Shown: piece by piece, positions 46,106 to 56,599 of the stretch
Layout: each line of letters begins with the position of its first letter
Numbering within the stretch: the first letter of the stretch is position 1
NCBI GenBank assembly: GCA_963971405.1
Contig: OZ020489.1
Coordinates: forward strand, 14,012,001-14,076,000
Reading direction: 5' to 3'
Source of the DNA: Psococerastis gibbosa
Lineage: Eukaryota > Arthropoda > Insecta > Psocodea > Psocidae
DNA: 64,000 nucleotides
Translations under genes and position numbers: made by a program
The notes under the pieces: model-generated
The model's input: only the letters and a program-made list of their open reading frames with translations
Told to the model about the DNA's origin: nothing
Database searches by the model: none

Positions 46106-46355
46106 TTACATTATAGTAAGACTCAATAATATCGGGGCAGGCAGGCTGATATTGACTTTTGCATTCCCCGAAAGGGGGAGACATGGCACCGATTATAATT
46201 TCATTCTAAAGAAGGGGTGACTCTTTAACCACTTGCCGGAGCAAATAAAGAGAAAGCATTTGGAGGCTATGGAGTTCAGGCGGATATAACACATAAATGA
46301 ATATTTATTTATTTTATTTATTTAACATGTTTAGTTGGTGGAGGAGGTATTTTGC

Positions 46356-46528
46356 TCACCTGCAGTCTGATCGAGGCGTTTATAATACCGGGGTTAAATA
46401 AATACCCTAGGATTATAAACAAACAAATTTTGAATAGCACTTTCCATTATAAAATTATCTTGTTTACCAGTGGATTAAATAAATACCGGTATTATAAACG
46501 CCCCGATCAGGCTGCAGATGAGTATCTG
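46356..46528. mobile_element. Fold-back MITE
   Basis: CTCACCTGCAGTCTGATCGA and GGCGTTTATAATACCGG on the left pair with ACCGGTATTATAAACGCCCC and GATCAGGCTGCAGATGAG on the right. TTAAATAAATACC appears as a direct repeat in both halves of the interior. Confidence 0.8.
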
Positions 46529-46689
46529 TGGAGTATGTAATTATATAGGCCTAGGCTAATTAAATTATTGTTATGTTTTTTTGCTGCTAAGTAAATGGTT
46601 GATTTATAAGCATATGTTGTGTGAGTGTATTGCTTTGTATTGTTCTTTCACAGATCAATATAATTTATTTTGTTACATTGTAGACCACA

Positions 46690-46940
46690 TCGGCTATAAA
46701 ATCTCCCCAAAGCGATGGTATCAAAAAAATGAAAAGACACCTCTGGACAATATTTTTGTGAACATACCTGCCGAATTTCATGAAATTCTACCGAGTAGTA
46801 TGGCCCCACATTGAGTTATAGACAGGGAGATATTTCGTTGAAACCACTTTTTGGGGTCCAGGGGGAGGGGGGGGGGAGGGAAATTTTGGCCATTACAAAG
46901 GTTTCCTTATACCAACGTATATAAATAGGAAAGCATTAGG
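46690..46940 (-). repeat. Element R, partial copy
   Basis: GCCGAATTTCATGAAATTCTAC, GTAGTATGGCC, AACCACTTTTTGGGGTCC, TTTTGGCCATTACAAAGG and TTTCCTTATACCAACGTATA match the first 250 bp of R in inverse orientation, at low identity. Confidence 0.7.
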
Positions 46941-47602
46941 CTAACCAGGTTTAACCATACTGTAGGCATGAACTAAATTTGCCAGTCTCTGATATTGATC
47001 ACCACCCTAACACAACAAGTAGCAAAGTAAACGTAGTGCGCGCCTACACCCTTGTAATATTAAATACCGTTCAAATATTTGTTCTAATGTCCCCCGCCCC
47101 TCCTTCACCTGTATTCATACGCGCAAGATAGAATATATCTTGTGCTACATGACACAACACTATACAGTATTAGTATTCCTGACCACGTGCTAAGTTTTAG
47201 CTCGCGATCGTTGAGATAAAACAGGGGGATAACCTTTTCGCCCATCCCTTATCCCCTTTCTACTCGCCCCCCCCCACCCTTTCTCCTAAAACGGGACAAT
47301 ACGCTTTCCCATTATTTCCATTCTGTTTAACATTTAGTGCACAGTTATGTTTATTTCTTTGTCTCGTGGGTCTTGGTCAGTGCTGGACCTTGAATGTTGA
47401 AACTTTCGGTTTCAATTGAGCTTTCATAATATAGCGGGCGCCAAAGCTGCTTACCACTAACACATACCTTTATGTACAGTACAAGCTTATGATTTCATAA
47501 GCTGTTCTGTTCGTTCTGTAATCGGATCCTGTCAGAACGTGGTATGTATTGAAAAGTACTGTGATTTTCACCTTTCCCACCACGGGCGTCTCTAGCTGTC
47601 GG

Positions 47603-48690
47603 AGGTCAAATCTATGATATTCACACTACAGTACAAGAAACCTGCGTCCAGACTCAAGAGTTTCTCTATCTCTTTGTGGTAGAATACACTAGTATTGACT
47701 TTGTACTTGTGCGACGGTTTTATCAGAGCTCGAGGACGTCCGACTGTTGCTGATAAACCTCTTTCTGGTGGAACACAATGCATATATAATACTAAACGTA
47801 CTTAATGCAGCTCAGCCCAACATCTTGTCCCTAATGACGTTAAGAAAGAGACAGAGTTCCAATGGTACATATACGCTGGAATAAGAGACGCCTGAAGGTC
47901 AAATCAATGATGTTCTGACTATAGTACATGAAACCTGCGTCAGGACTCAAGAGTTTCTCCATCTCTTTGTGGTAGAATACACTAGTATTGACTTTGTACT
48001 TGTGCGATGGTTTTATCAGAGCTCGAGGACGTCCGACTGTTGCTGATAAAGCTCAAGAGTTTCTCCAGCTCTTTCTGGTGGAATACAATGCATATATATA
48101 ATAGCAAACTTACTTAATGCAGCTCAGCCCAACATCCTGTCCCTAATGACGTTAAGAAAGAGGCAGAGTTCCAATGGTACATAAACGCTGGAGTAAGAGA
48201 CGCCCGAAGGTCAAATCTATGATGTTCAGACTATAGTACAAGAAACCTGCGTCAAGACTCAAGAGTTTCTCCATCACTTTGTGGTAGAATACACTAGTAT
48301 TGACTTTGAACTTGTGCGACGGTTTTATCAGAGCTCGAGGACGTCCGACTGTTGCTGATAAAGCTCAAGAGTTTCTCCAGCTCTTTCTGGTGGAATACAA
48401 TGCATATATATAATATCAAACTTACTTAATGCAGCTCAGCCCAACATCCTGTCCCTAATGACTATAGGAAAGAGGCAGAGTTCCAATGGTACATAAACGC
48501 TGGAGTAAGAGACGCCCGAAGGTCAAATCTATGATGTTCAGACTATAGTACAAGAAACCTGCGTCAAGACTCAAGAGTTTCTCCATCTCTTTGTGGTAGA
48601 ATACACTATAGTATTGACTTTGAACTTGTGCGACGGTTTTATCAGAGCTCGAGGACGTCCGACTGTTGCTGATAAAGCTGTAGGAGCTTG
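47603..48690. repeat. Tandem array, ~300-bp unit, 3.5 copies
   Basis: GTCAAATC(T/A)ATGAT recurs at 47605, 47898, 48210 and 48522 (spacings 293, 312, 312). The 293-bp first unit lacks a 19-bp piece. Inside each unit, CTCAAGAGTTTCTCCA(T/G)CTCTTT(G/C)TGG occurs twice, so the present unit arose from an older internal duplication. The region is upstream of the found TMTC exons. Confidence 0.93.
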
Positions 48691-50184
48691 GGTAAATAGA
48701 CTGCAGCATTCATTACTCCCAGTTTATCCTTCCGCGTCTAATGCCATCTTTTAGATTAGTTTGGCAGAATGAGTGGTGTAAGATGATGAGCAAATAGTCG
48801 CGTTCTTTGATGGAAAAAACCTGCGGGTTTTTTATAGCTCAAAGCGATAACAGAGGGATGTAGACGGTTTACATAATTTAGTGGACTGTTTTTGCATTGA
48901 AAATAATTCTAAAAGGGTAGAGAAAAGGAAGAGTTTCCCAGATGAGAAAATTTTAATTAAGTACTTTCATTTTTATTATAAAAATTATTTGTAGGTGTAG
49001 TAGTTCATTAATGTCGTATTGATAATTTACGATACCAATAATTTCATAACACATCTCTTTCTGCCTTCTTGTAGGATAATTTTTAATGGTTTGGCTTTCC
49101 TATTTATAGGTATCCGTAGACCTCCCTCCACCCAAATTGGCGGATGGCTATGATACCCATGCCTTTAATGATTATTAACACAGCCGGCAATGTAATTCCA
49201 ACTAACCCTTTGCTAAAAATTTCCCCTTGCTACAAGTTAGATTATAACAACATGCACTGCGTTTCCACGAGCTATGACGATGCCTCAAACCCATTGTCAC
49301 TCGCTGCATTGTCTATTCCACGGAAGTTTATAATCAACGCTTCATTTTCAACTGAAGTAGACGGAAAATTGTCGCTTTTCCGCGACTTTTTGGAGGCAAA
49401 CATAATTAACAACTTCACTGCTGCAGCTCCCAGTTGCTCAGCAGCAGACAGCAGTTGATACACACAAAAGTCAAATGAATGACTCACAAGCTACTCACTC
49501 ATCTTTCTTGTAGTACGAAGATAACATTAACTAGGTTAAACTAAGATACAACAATTGTTTGTGTTGTACCTATCAGATATATTATTATCATTATATAGCT
49601 CAGAGCTACGTCTGGTCCTTTGATTAAGTACTTACACTAGTTCATCTCCTCCATGCTGCGTTATGATAATTCTGTGGCCCAATGAGGTTCGGTAGGGACA
49701 GTTTTGGTCACTAGGTTCGCTGACGACAAACCGATATCCATATTATTCAAAATGGCCGCCGTTTGCATGCGAAAACTAAGCTCTTAGCATCTAATTAATT
49801 CTTTTAATATTTTTTATAATATTTTTACTATGCCTGGACCTTATTTCGCTGCATATAATTTAATACATATATTCTCCATGATTTATAGAAAAATATCACT
49901 TTAAAATAATACGTAATTAAAAATCATTTTAAAATAGTATTGAGGCTTATGGAAAAATCAACGCTTTGATATCATTGCAACTGCTGCTGCCATTTACAAA
50001 ATGACGCCACAAATGAACCCCATTACAGACTCTAATATTTATTCGATCGAAGAAATATTTGGAATGATTATGTTGAAGCATACTATTTGAATCTGAATTC
50101 AGTTTCCAATTTTTCTTAGACCGATATTTATTGGATCGCATATAAGAGCAATATTCGAGTTTATAATATATATAATTAATAATA
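48691..50184. other. Upstream of the found TMTC exons; nothing firm
   Basis: A 104-codon plus frame (49144-49458) and a 71-codon minus frame (49272-49487) overlap on opposite strands. Neither has a recognised domain. The missing TMTC N-terminal exon was not found here. Confidence 0.5.
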
Positions 50185-50315
50185 CATAATGCATAAAGTA
50201 GTCTTCTGTAATTTAAATGAACCACTATTTTATTAACTTATTCAGTTAATTAATTAAAAAATAAGAAGTATTAAATTTCGGGCTACAATTTCCTACGGTA
50301 CGTACACTCTTAATT
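50185..50315. repeat. Dispersed AT-rich repeat (pair with 30535-30667)
   Basis: AATGCATAAAGTAGTCTTCT, AACCACTATTTTATTAACTT, AAATAAGAAGTATTAAATTT, GGGCTACAATTTCCTA. An extra TTAATTAATTAA insertion separates the two blocks. Confidence 0.65.
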
Positions 50316-50939
50316 CTTACGCAATCGCAGATTCAAAGCAAGTAGAAAAGGAAATTAGAAAATGAATCTAACCGGAAATCGCCCCATTCTAACTGAAAGA
50401 TTTCTCTGTGATAATAACAGCAAAAAATCTAAACAACATCTAGAAAAGTAATCTAGAACAACATTAGCGGGCGAAAGCGCGAAATGTAAGTACCGAGGAA
50501 AACCTCGAAGAAAAATTGGACATATAACAGCATAGGGGTTAGAGTTGAGGAGCAGCTAATAAATAAACAATGCCAGAGAGAAATACAGGGGGCCGGGCAG
50601 TGTGTGTAATGCCGGGGAAAACAGTGGGAGAAATCGCAAAGAACAGACTAAAAAGAGAAAGTATCAAAGTATCCAACCCCCCACTCCCCCACCGCCAGTC
50701 CCATCTTCTGAGAAAATGGCAATCATAAATTTTCACCGCGGTAGATTTTTCAGAGAGATTGTTTTGGATTTGTATGCTATCGTACTTTAACTCTCTGCTA
50801 CTCGGTCACTCATATTATAAAAATGTAGCTCTGAATTTCATTTCGCGGAATGGTTGCAATTTTCTTATTCAAAACATGGTGGAAGATTAAATGGAGAATA
50901 CCCAGCAGCAGCAGTAGTGCTGTTTTCCCTTTGTCAATT

Positions 50940-51063
50940 TTTGCTTTCCAATTCATACGTAGTATAAGGAAAGCTTTGTGACGGTCGAAATTTTCGATTC
51001 CGAGATTTCACGGATTTACACGTTTTGAGGTCCCAGGAACCCAAAAAAGTGGTTTTTACGAAA

Positions 51064-51094
<31 letters not shown>

Positions 51095-51778
51095 TCCTCG
51101 ATTTCCGGGCAAACTACTCGGTCGATGTTGATGAAATTCGGCATGTAGGTTCACAAAAATCATACCTCGGGGCCATTTTTTTTATTTCGGGCTAACTCAA
51201 TTTGGGGGGATTTTCAAAAAACTTCAAAGAAACGTCTAAAAAAATTATTTCTCAAAAACGGCTCCAACGATTTCTTTTAAATTCACATATATTGTAGTTG
51301 TTGTTAATGTTGATAAAATGCGGGGGGTCGCTTGCCCCTTGTTAGTTTGCTTCTGGGGGTAAAAAAATAAAAATGACTAAATTTTAATGAAAAATGACTA
51401 AAAAATAATTTTTCTGCGAAACCTTTCCATCGATGATTTCTAACTTCAAGCATGTTTTAGGTGTTAAATTGAGTAATGAAACCGAATAGTTTGGTTTCCA
51501 AAAAACTATTGGGTTTTGTGCAAAAAAATTTTTTTTTTGAAAAATGAAAGCAAATTCACACTCAAATGCATTGCGTGACCTGCCATTATTGCTGTGTGGT
51601 AATGTGTAGGTCTGACCTATCTAGAATTTAAGTCACCTTCAGGTGGTGGACGGCCCCCCCCCCCCATATCCAAAATGTAACCATAGGAAAATTATTTACC
51701 ATGAAATTAATCATTTTCAATCTCTACTAATCGATAAATTGGAAAGCATGTTCGAGTAAACTCGGACCGGTTCTTTAT
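50940..51778 (+). mobile_element. Element R, full-length copy
   Basis: From TTTTTGCTTTCCAATTCATA to AAACTCGGACCGGTTCTTTA. It has eight near-perfect CTGT units where the 36.5 kb copy has a degenerate run, and a run of 13 C at the conserved internal site. TTTGCTTTCCAATT-like words recur just beyond its right end (51788). Confidence 0.88.
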
Positions 51779-51889
51779 TATTATTTTGCTTTCCATTGTT
51801 CTACGCGAAAATAAGGGAGTTATACTACTTTACATATTGCACGATACTGTTCAATGTAAACGCGTGGGAAGAATATGACTAATAGTAAG

Positions 51890-52050
51890 TTTTGCCCAAA
51901 AGGCTGTTGGTTCGAGTTCCATACTTGCTATATTTTCTGGCTATGCTTGGAGGGCATGTAAAGCAGACGGTAGTTGAGTGTAAGAGAGCCATAACTCCGC
52001 TGGGTTGGCTTAGTAATCGAACAAAAAGTCAATATTTATTTATTTATTTA
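51890..52050 (+). mobile_element. SINE family S1, truncated head
   Basis: Starts within the head (CAAAAGGCTGTTGGTTCGAG) and runs to AACAAAAAGTCAATATTTAT. It abuts the 52051 palindrome. A small deletion removes part of the CCCGGGCC segment. Confidence 0.85.
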
Positions 52051-52109
52051 ACCGGTTGGGGTTTGGTAGCCCTTACTGCGAAAATTGGCTTATTTTACCC
52101 CGACTAACG

Positions 52110-52340
52110 GAGTCGTCTAGTATCAAAGTCGCCCATGTAATTTTTGACCAATTTTTCAGAAACTACAAAACCTGTAAATACAGTACAAATCATGTACCGT
52201 ATTAAACTCAACTGGCAATACAGTTACTGAACTATCAGTTTAGTTTAATACAGTATATTGTTTTTACTGTATTTACACATTTTGTGGTTTTTGAAAAATT
52301 GATCAAAAATTATATTGGCGACTTTGATACTAGACTACTC
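52110..52340. mobile_element. Fold-back element inside a larger palindrome
   Basis: GAGTCGTCTAGTATCAAAGTCG pairs with CGACTTTGATACTAGACTACTC as an inverted repeat over about 22 bases. Pairing continues through TTTTTGACCAATTTTTCA and AATACAGTA. It splits the left arm of the palindrome at 52051-53342. Confidence 0.85.
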
Positions 52341-52577
52341 AACAATAAAGGTCTATGGGTCCCTTCGGCCTTGCCATACCCTGCAGATCTGAAGTACGAC
52401 CCTGCACTAGGGCCTTATTTCTCTCGGTCACCCCACGAGTAAAGCCTTCCCCATAATAACCAAAAGGAGTACCATACACTGCTCATTTTTCTTATCTTTA
52501 TCTTTTTCCTGTATCAAAATACTACTGTTGGCTCTTATGGGGAAGGATTGACTCTTATCGTGACTTAGGCCCTAGAT

Positions 52578-53224
52578 CAGCGTTTCTCAACCGGTGTGCC
52601 GGTCTGCAGGTGTGCCGCAAAAAAAGTCGAACTTTTTGTGACATCAGTTACGACCGTTAGTTGTCACCATGTGTGAAGAAAAGTGTTCTTATATCTTCAA
52701 TATTAATCTTAACATTTGTTTTACCACTAACAAGGAGTTTTTCATTTGTTTAACCTAGTAAACATACGATGTACGTATTACTATTTTCTAGTTTTGCCTA
52801 AGGCGGCCATTCCACCGGCGAATTTACTTGAAAAATTGACTTTGTCTTTGACGTTTGTTTTGTTTTAGGGATACTATTATGTAGATACTTAACTTATCAA
52901 TTATATATTAAGTTATGATATGGTAGCAGACATCTTTAATAAGTCTCTACTATATTATAACTTAATTTATAATAGATAAGTATCTACATAATAGTCTCCT
53001 TAAAATAAAACAAACATCAATGACAAAGTCAAATTTTCAAGTAAATTCACCAGTGGAATGGCCGCCTAACTGAAAGCAATGAAATGATAATAACATTGTG
53101 TGCCGTAAGTAGTAGTAGAATGGTTGGACACAGTCCCAGGCCACGGTGTGGGCCCATAGGACAGTGTAAGTAAATTTTATTGTCAGTTAGTGTGCCGTGA
53201 GGTAGAAAAGGTTGAGAAACACTG
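52578..53224. mobile_element. Non-autonomous hAT element (Buster-type target site)
   Basis: Ends CAGCGTTTCTCAACC and (inverse) CAGTGTTTCTCAACC. The flanking 8 bp CCCTAGAT is perfectly duplicated at 52570-52577 and 53225-53232. CAG ends and an 8-bp NNNTANNN duplication are diagnostic of hAT, Buster subgroup. The sub-terminal GTGTGCCG/CGGCACAC words match. A 265-bp PIF-like MITE sits inside; the remaining core is about 380 bp and non-coding. Confidence 0.95.
52802..53066. mobile_element. Fold-back MITE nested in the hAT element
   Basis: Ends GGCGGCCATTCCACCGGCGA and the inverse ...GTGGAATGGCCGCC, with TAA at 52799-52801 and 53067-53069. The arms pair through TGACTTTGTC, AACAAAC, TATTATGTAGATACTTAA(C)TTAT and the centre. 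Confidence 0.92.
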
Positions 53225-53530
53225 CCCTAGATAAATAAGGTCCTAGTTCAAGACCGAAGGGACCCATAGACCTTTACAGTGAGCCGGAGTAAAATAAGCA
53301 GTATAAGTAATAAGTAAGGGCTACCAAACCCTGACTGGTTTCGATCGAGCAATAGACATAAAGGCACCGACCGGTAACAATGACCCAGCTGGTTCGAGTA
53401 CGATCCATCATTATTGTTTGTTATCATGCATGTTATATTTTGAATTTCGCGCCATTTCACCAAGTTGCTTGTTCTGGTTACACGTTCTTCTACACGAATA
53501 AATATGGATAATAAACAATACAATGATTTG

Positions 53531-53810
53531 ATCATCCCGTGGCTGGAGACCGTTATCAATATGGCTGCTAGTGTAGCCTGCATAAGATAAGTACGCAATT
53601 CGGCGGGGAAAACAAGTGATTAGTGTAGCCTGCAGAAGCTAAGTACAGAGTTTTTGACCGGGTCCAGGTATCCGTTCTGCTATGCTGCAGTATGTGTAAG
53701 ACTTCGATATTTTTTGCGTTGGTACTTATCTCTGATAGTTGGCTTATGGTTAACGGGTGCCTCGTAAGGCATATTATGGCTCCCGCCGCTCCAGTTAATG
53801 TATTTCTATG
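53531..53810. repeat. Solo copy of the 27.3/27.7 kb arm
   Basis: Same orientation as the arm at 27665-27925: ATCCCGTGGCTG, GACCGTTATCAATAT, TTTTTGACCGGGTCCA, TCCGTTCTGCTATGCTGCA and GGCTCC(C/T)GCCGCTCCAGTTAAT. The GTGTAGCCTGCA word is duplicated inside this copy. Confidence 0.88.
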
Positions 53811-53821
53811 GATTTTACTTG

Positions 53822-53962
53822 GGCGGGGTTTCCACATACGTCAATCGTCAATGGGAATGTGAAATTGAAGGTTTAGCAGACATTAAAGGCATACTAAAAA
53901 TTCTGCCTTCCACGTCAAAACCATAATTCTCATTGACGATTGACGTATGTGGAAACCCCGCC
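53822..53962. mobile_element. Fold-back MITE, PIF/Harbinger-like
   Basis: Begins GGCGGGGTTTCCACATACGT and ends with the inverse ...GTGGAAACCCCGCC then TTA. The arms pair through CAATCGTCAATG/CATTGACGATTG. It lies next to the third copy of the 250-bp long-inverted-repeat family. Confidence 0.88.
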
Positions 53963-55883
53963 TTAATGCTGATATTTATTATTAATTGCGTATTCAACAA
54001 TGCAGCAAAAACTAGAGGTAGTATTTAATTTCGTAGAAAGTCTCTACCGGCAGACTACAAACTGACTACAGAACCTGCTAAGAAAAGGTGAAGAAGGAAA
54101 TAGGGAAATATTCGTTTTCTGCAAATAAACTGATGGGCTATCAACGTTTGATTTAAAAAAATGTGGTTTGGCCGTGAAAACTATTTTAGCGCTGTTTCAG
54201 TTTAACCTTTTGTCAAATTTAAAGTTTAGTGTAAGTAAAGTGGAAAATAAAATATATGACATTGGTCAACCGTAAATTTGGGTAAAACTATATCATTGCA
54301 AGTTTGATTGATAACCTATGGTTTATTACCCTTATTACAGACTCGAATATTAGAAAAATTGGACAGTGTAATCGTATCACATACTTGCTTTTTCCATGAA
54401 ATGAAATAATCATTTACGTGAACCAAGTGATAGACTTCACTTCAACAGCTGCAAAATTAGTTATGCGAAAAGAGGATAAAATGCTTGTATATACAGTATA
54501 TAGAGACTACAAATTTAGAATTTCGAACCCTTTTCCATCTTATTAAAGAAGTAATAAAAGTGAAGTACAATCTTGGAAACATAGACAACTTCAAAGAACT
54601 CAAATAGAGTGGTCGCTTATTAAGGGCTTTTCTGCAAAGTTGATTGCGGATAGAAGGGTGGATGGGCACTTAGAAGCCGATGTAAGAAGGAAGTTTCAAA
54701 AATACGTACGGTAGATTATTCAGTCAAATGAAAAAGAACGAAAGCTAGAGAAGTTCATGTCTGGGATGGAATTCTTTTAGAATACTGTTGTTGGTGCTAT
54801 TGACATGCTTGTTTTTATGTTTGTTTTTAACACCTGCTATCAAGATTTTTGCTTTAAGCAACCGTTTGAGCCTGGCGAGGAGAGCGAGTCTGCTTATTAG
54901 CCTGAGACCCCCTAAGACTCCTTCAGTCCTTCCCAAAGTTACAGCAGGTTCAGATATGTTATTAGGAACATAGCATATATTCTGCTTATACACTGTACAA
55001 AATATATTTAAATAAATAAAATAAATTGAGTTTGACTCAGTCACAGTCTAGTTCCATTCCTGACCAAAAAGAAACCTGTTTTAACGCTGACAACAGCGCT
55101 AAATTGCAATGTACAAAATGGTTGGATACACGTCAAAACCGTTAATAATAAATAAAATGTAAACGGGAAAGCGCAGTGACCTGGTAAACTGTGAAAAGCC
55201 TTTCCACGGTGGCTATGACGTGGAAAACGAACTTCAGGTGATTTACAGTGCGTTAGACTGGCGATACGTTATACCAAACAAGTGCTTAAAGAAAAGAAAT
55301 AGCCGTTTCAGCCCCCGTCAGCGACAAATGTGGAAATATTCTCTAAACAAGCTTAGGGTTAGAACATATGTCATATTCCCCTTGAAAACTCTCTGCTTGA
55401 AAAACTACATCACCTTTAAATCGTGCCCTCGAGCTCACTGAATATGCTTTATTGCACTTTTGAGTAACAAACTATTCGTCTTGATTTTAGCGAAATTTTT
55501 GGGAACATTGGACGCTTTTAAAGCTAACAATACATACATGGTACGCTGCGGTATGATAGTACGAGTTTTTTTTTCTGATTTTCCAATGATTTTTGTATAA
55601 GTAGTTTTGGTTGATAATTAAGTAGAAAACCAATCGGGCTTAGTGGAAACATCTAGCTGCTAATCCTTTCACTACTGAAACTATAGAGGCCAAAGACTTC
55701 CACGATCCTTGGGTATGCACCGACTATGGGGTCAGGTAGGTGGAATACTGTACCCAGAAACTAGGAGTATTTACCTCGGACACGGAAAGGAAGGAAAAGG
55801 AGTATTAAATAATATAAATATTAGGGATTCAATCTCTCCACGGTATGTGCAGCATTCGTCTGTATACCGACAAATAATGCATC
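53963..55883. other. AT-rich DNA, nothing recognised
   Basis: Only the I1 fragment at 54831-54925. Looked on the minus strand for a TMTC exon with the SHKSYRPL-type motif without success. Confidence 0.5.
54831..54925 (-). repeat. I1 repeat fragment, diverged
   Basis: TTTTGCTTTAAGCAACCG and GAGCCTGGCGAGGAGAGCGA resemble the start of the inverse I1 copies (TTTAAGCAACCCTGTCAGCC). Only about 95 bases can be aligned by eye. Confidence 0.55.
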
Positions 55884-56093
55884 AGGACATGTAGGTTAGT
55901 GGTATAGACTCCGACTTTCACCCGAAAGGTTGTTGGTTCGAGCCCCACACTTGCTACATTTTCTGGCCATGCTTCGGAGGGCATGTAAAGCAGGTGGTCC
56001 CGAGCTTCCTTAGTTGAGTGTAAGGGAGGGCTTTATAGCCCTAACTCCGCTAGGTTGGCTTAGTAATAGCACAAAAGTCAATATGTATTTATT
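55884..56093 (+). mobile_element. SINE family S1, full-length copy
   Basis: AGGACATGTAGGTTAGTGGT, ACTTTCACCCGAAAGGTTGT, GGTTCGAGCCCCACACTTGC, CATTTTCTGGCCATGCTTCG, AACTCCGCTAGGTTGGCTTA, and a TATTTATT end. A and B boxes are in the usual spacing for a tRNA-type promoter. Confidence 0.92.
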
Positions 56094-56599
56094 ATATACA
56101 GTACAAAGAATAGGCCGCCAAATACCTACGCATGTATTCGTATATATTGTATACAATATATGTGTCTGAGCGAATTTTTTATTGGTTGACATGAATGGGA
56201 TTGTTTGTTGGATTTTTAGAACCCCTTTCCTTCGTCAACATTCGTCGAGTTAGACGGACTATTACACAACTCGTCAATCGTTTAGAATTGTTTGCAAAAT
56301 CTCCAATTCTTCCAGAAGCACCTCGCATATTTCATTGAATGGGTTCTTTTTTGTTTCCGATGTTGGCCTACTTACAGCTCTCTCCGGTGCAGGATAATAT
56401 AGCTTGCATATTGTACGTTTTTTTTATATGAGTTTTATATAAGATTCTGTATTATTCTTGCTATAATACAGAAGAAAGCACATAACCAGCCGTATGTGCT
56501 GTAGCGTTGCTGATTGCTAATGGTAAATAATTATTTAGTCTTTAACGTAAGATAAGGTATAGATCCGCCGAATCCCTCCAAGTCCTGATTTTTCTTGAA

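Larger units (their letters stand above)
52051..53342. repeat. Outer palindrome carrying two nested elements
   Basis: Left arm words (GGGTTTGGTAGCCCTTACT; GGCTTATTTTACCCC; AAAGGTCTATGGGTCCCTTC; AGGGCCTTATTT) recur in reverse order and inverted in the right arm (AAATAAGG..CC; GAAGGGACCCATAGACCTTT; AGTAAAATAAGC; AGTAAGGGCTACCAAACCC). The left arm is split by the 52110-52340 element. The hAT element lies at the inner edge of the right arm. A truncated S1 SINE abuts the left end. Confidence 0.82.

Noticed and set aside
49144..49458. 104-codon plus frame as a gene or exon
   Set aside because: It has no recognised domain, an overlapping frame on the opposite strand, and no convincing splice context.
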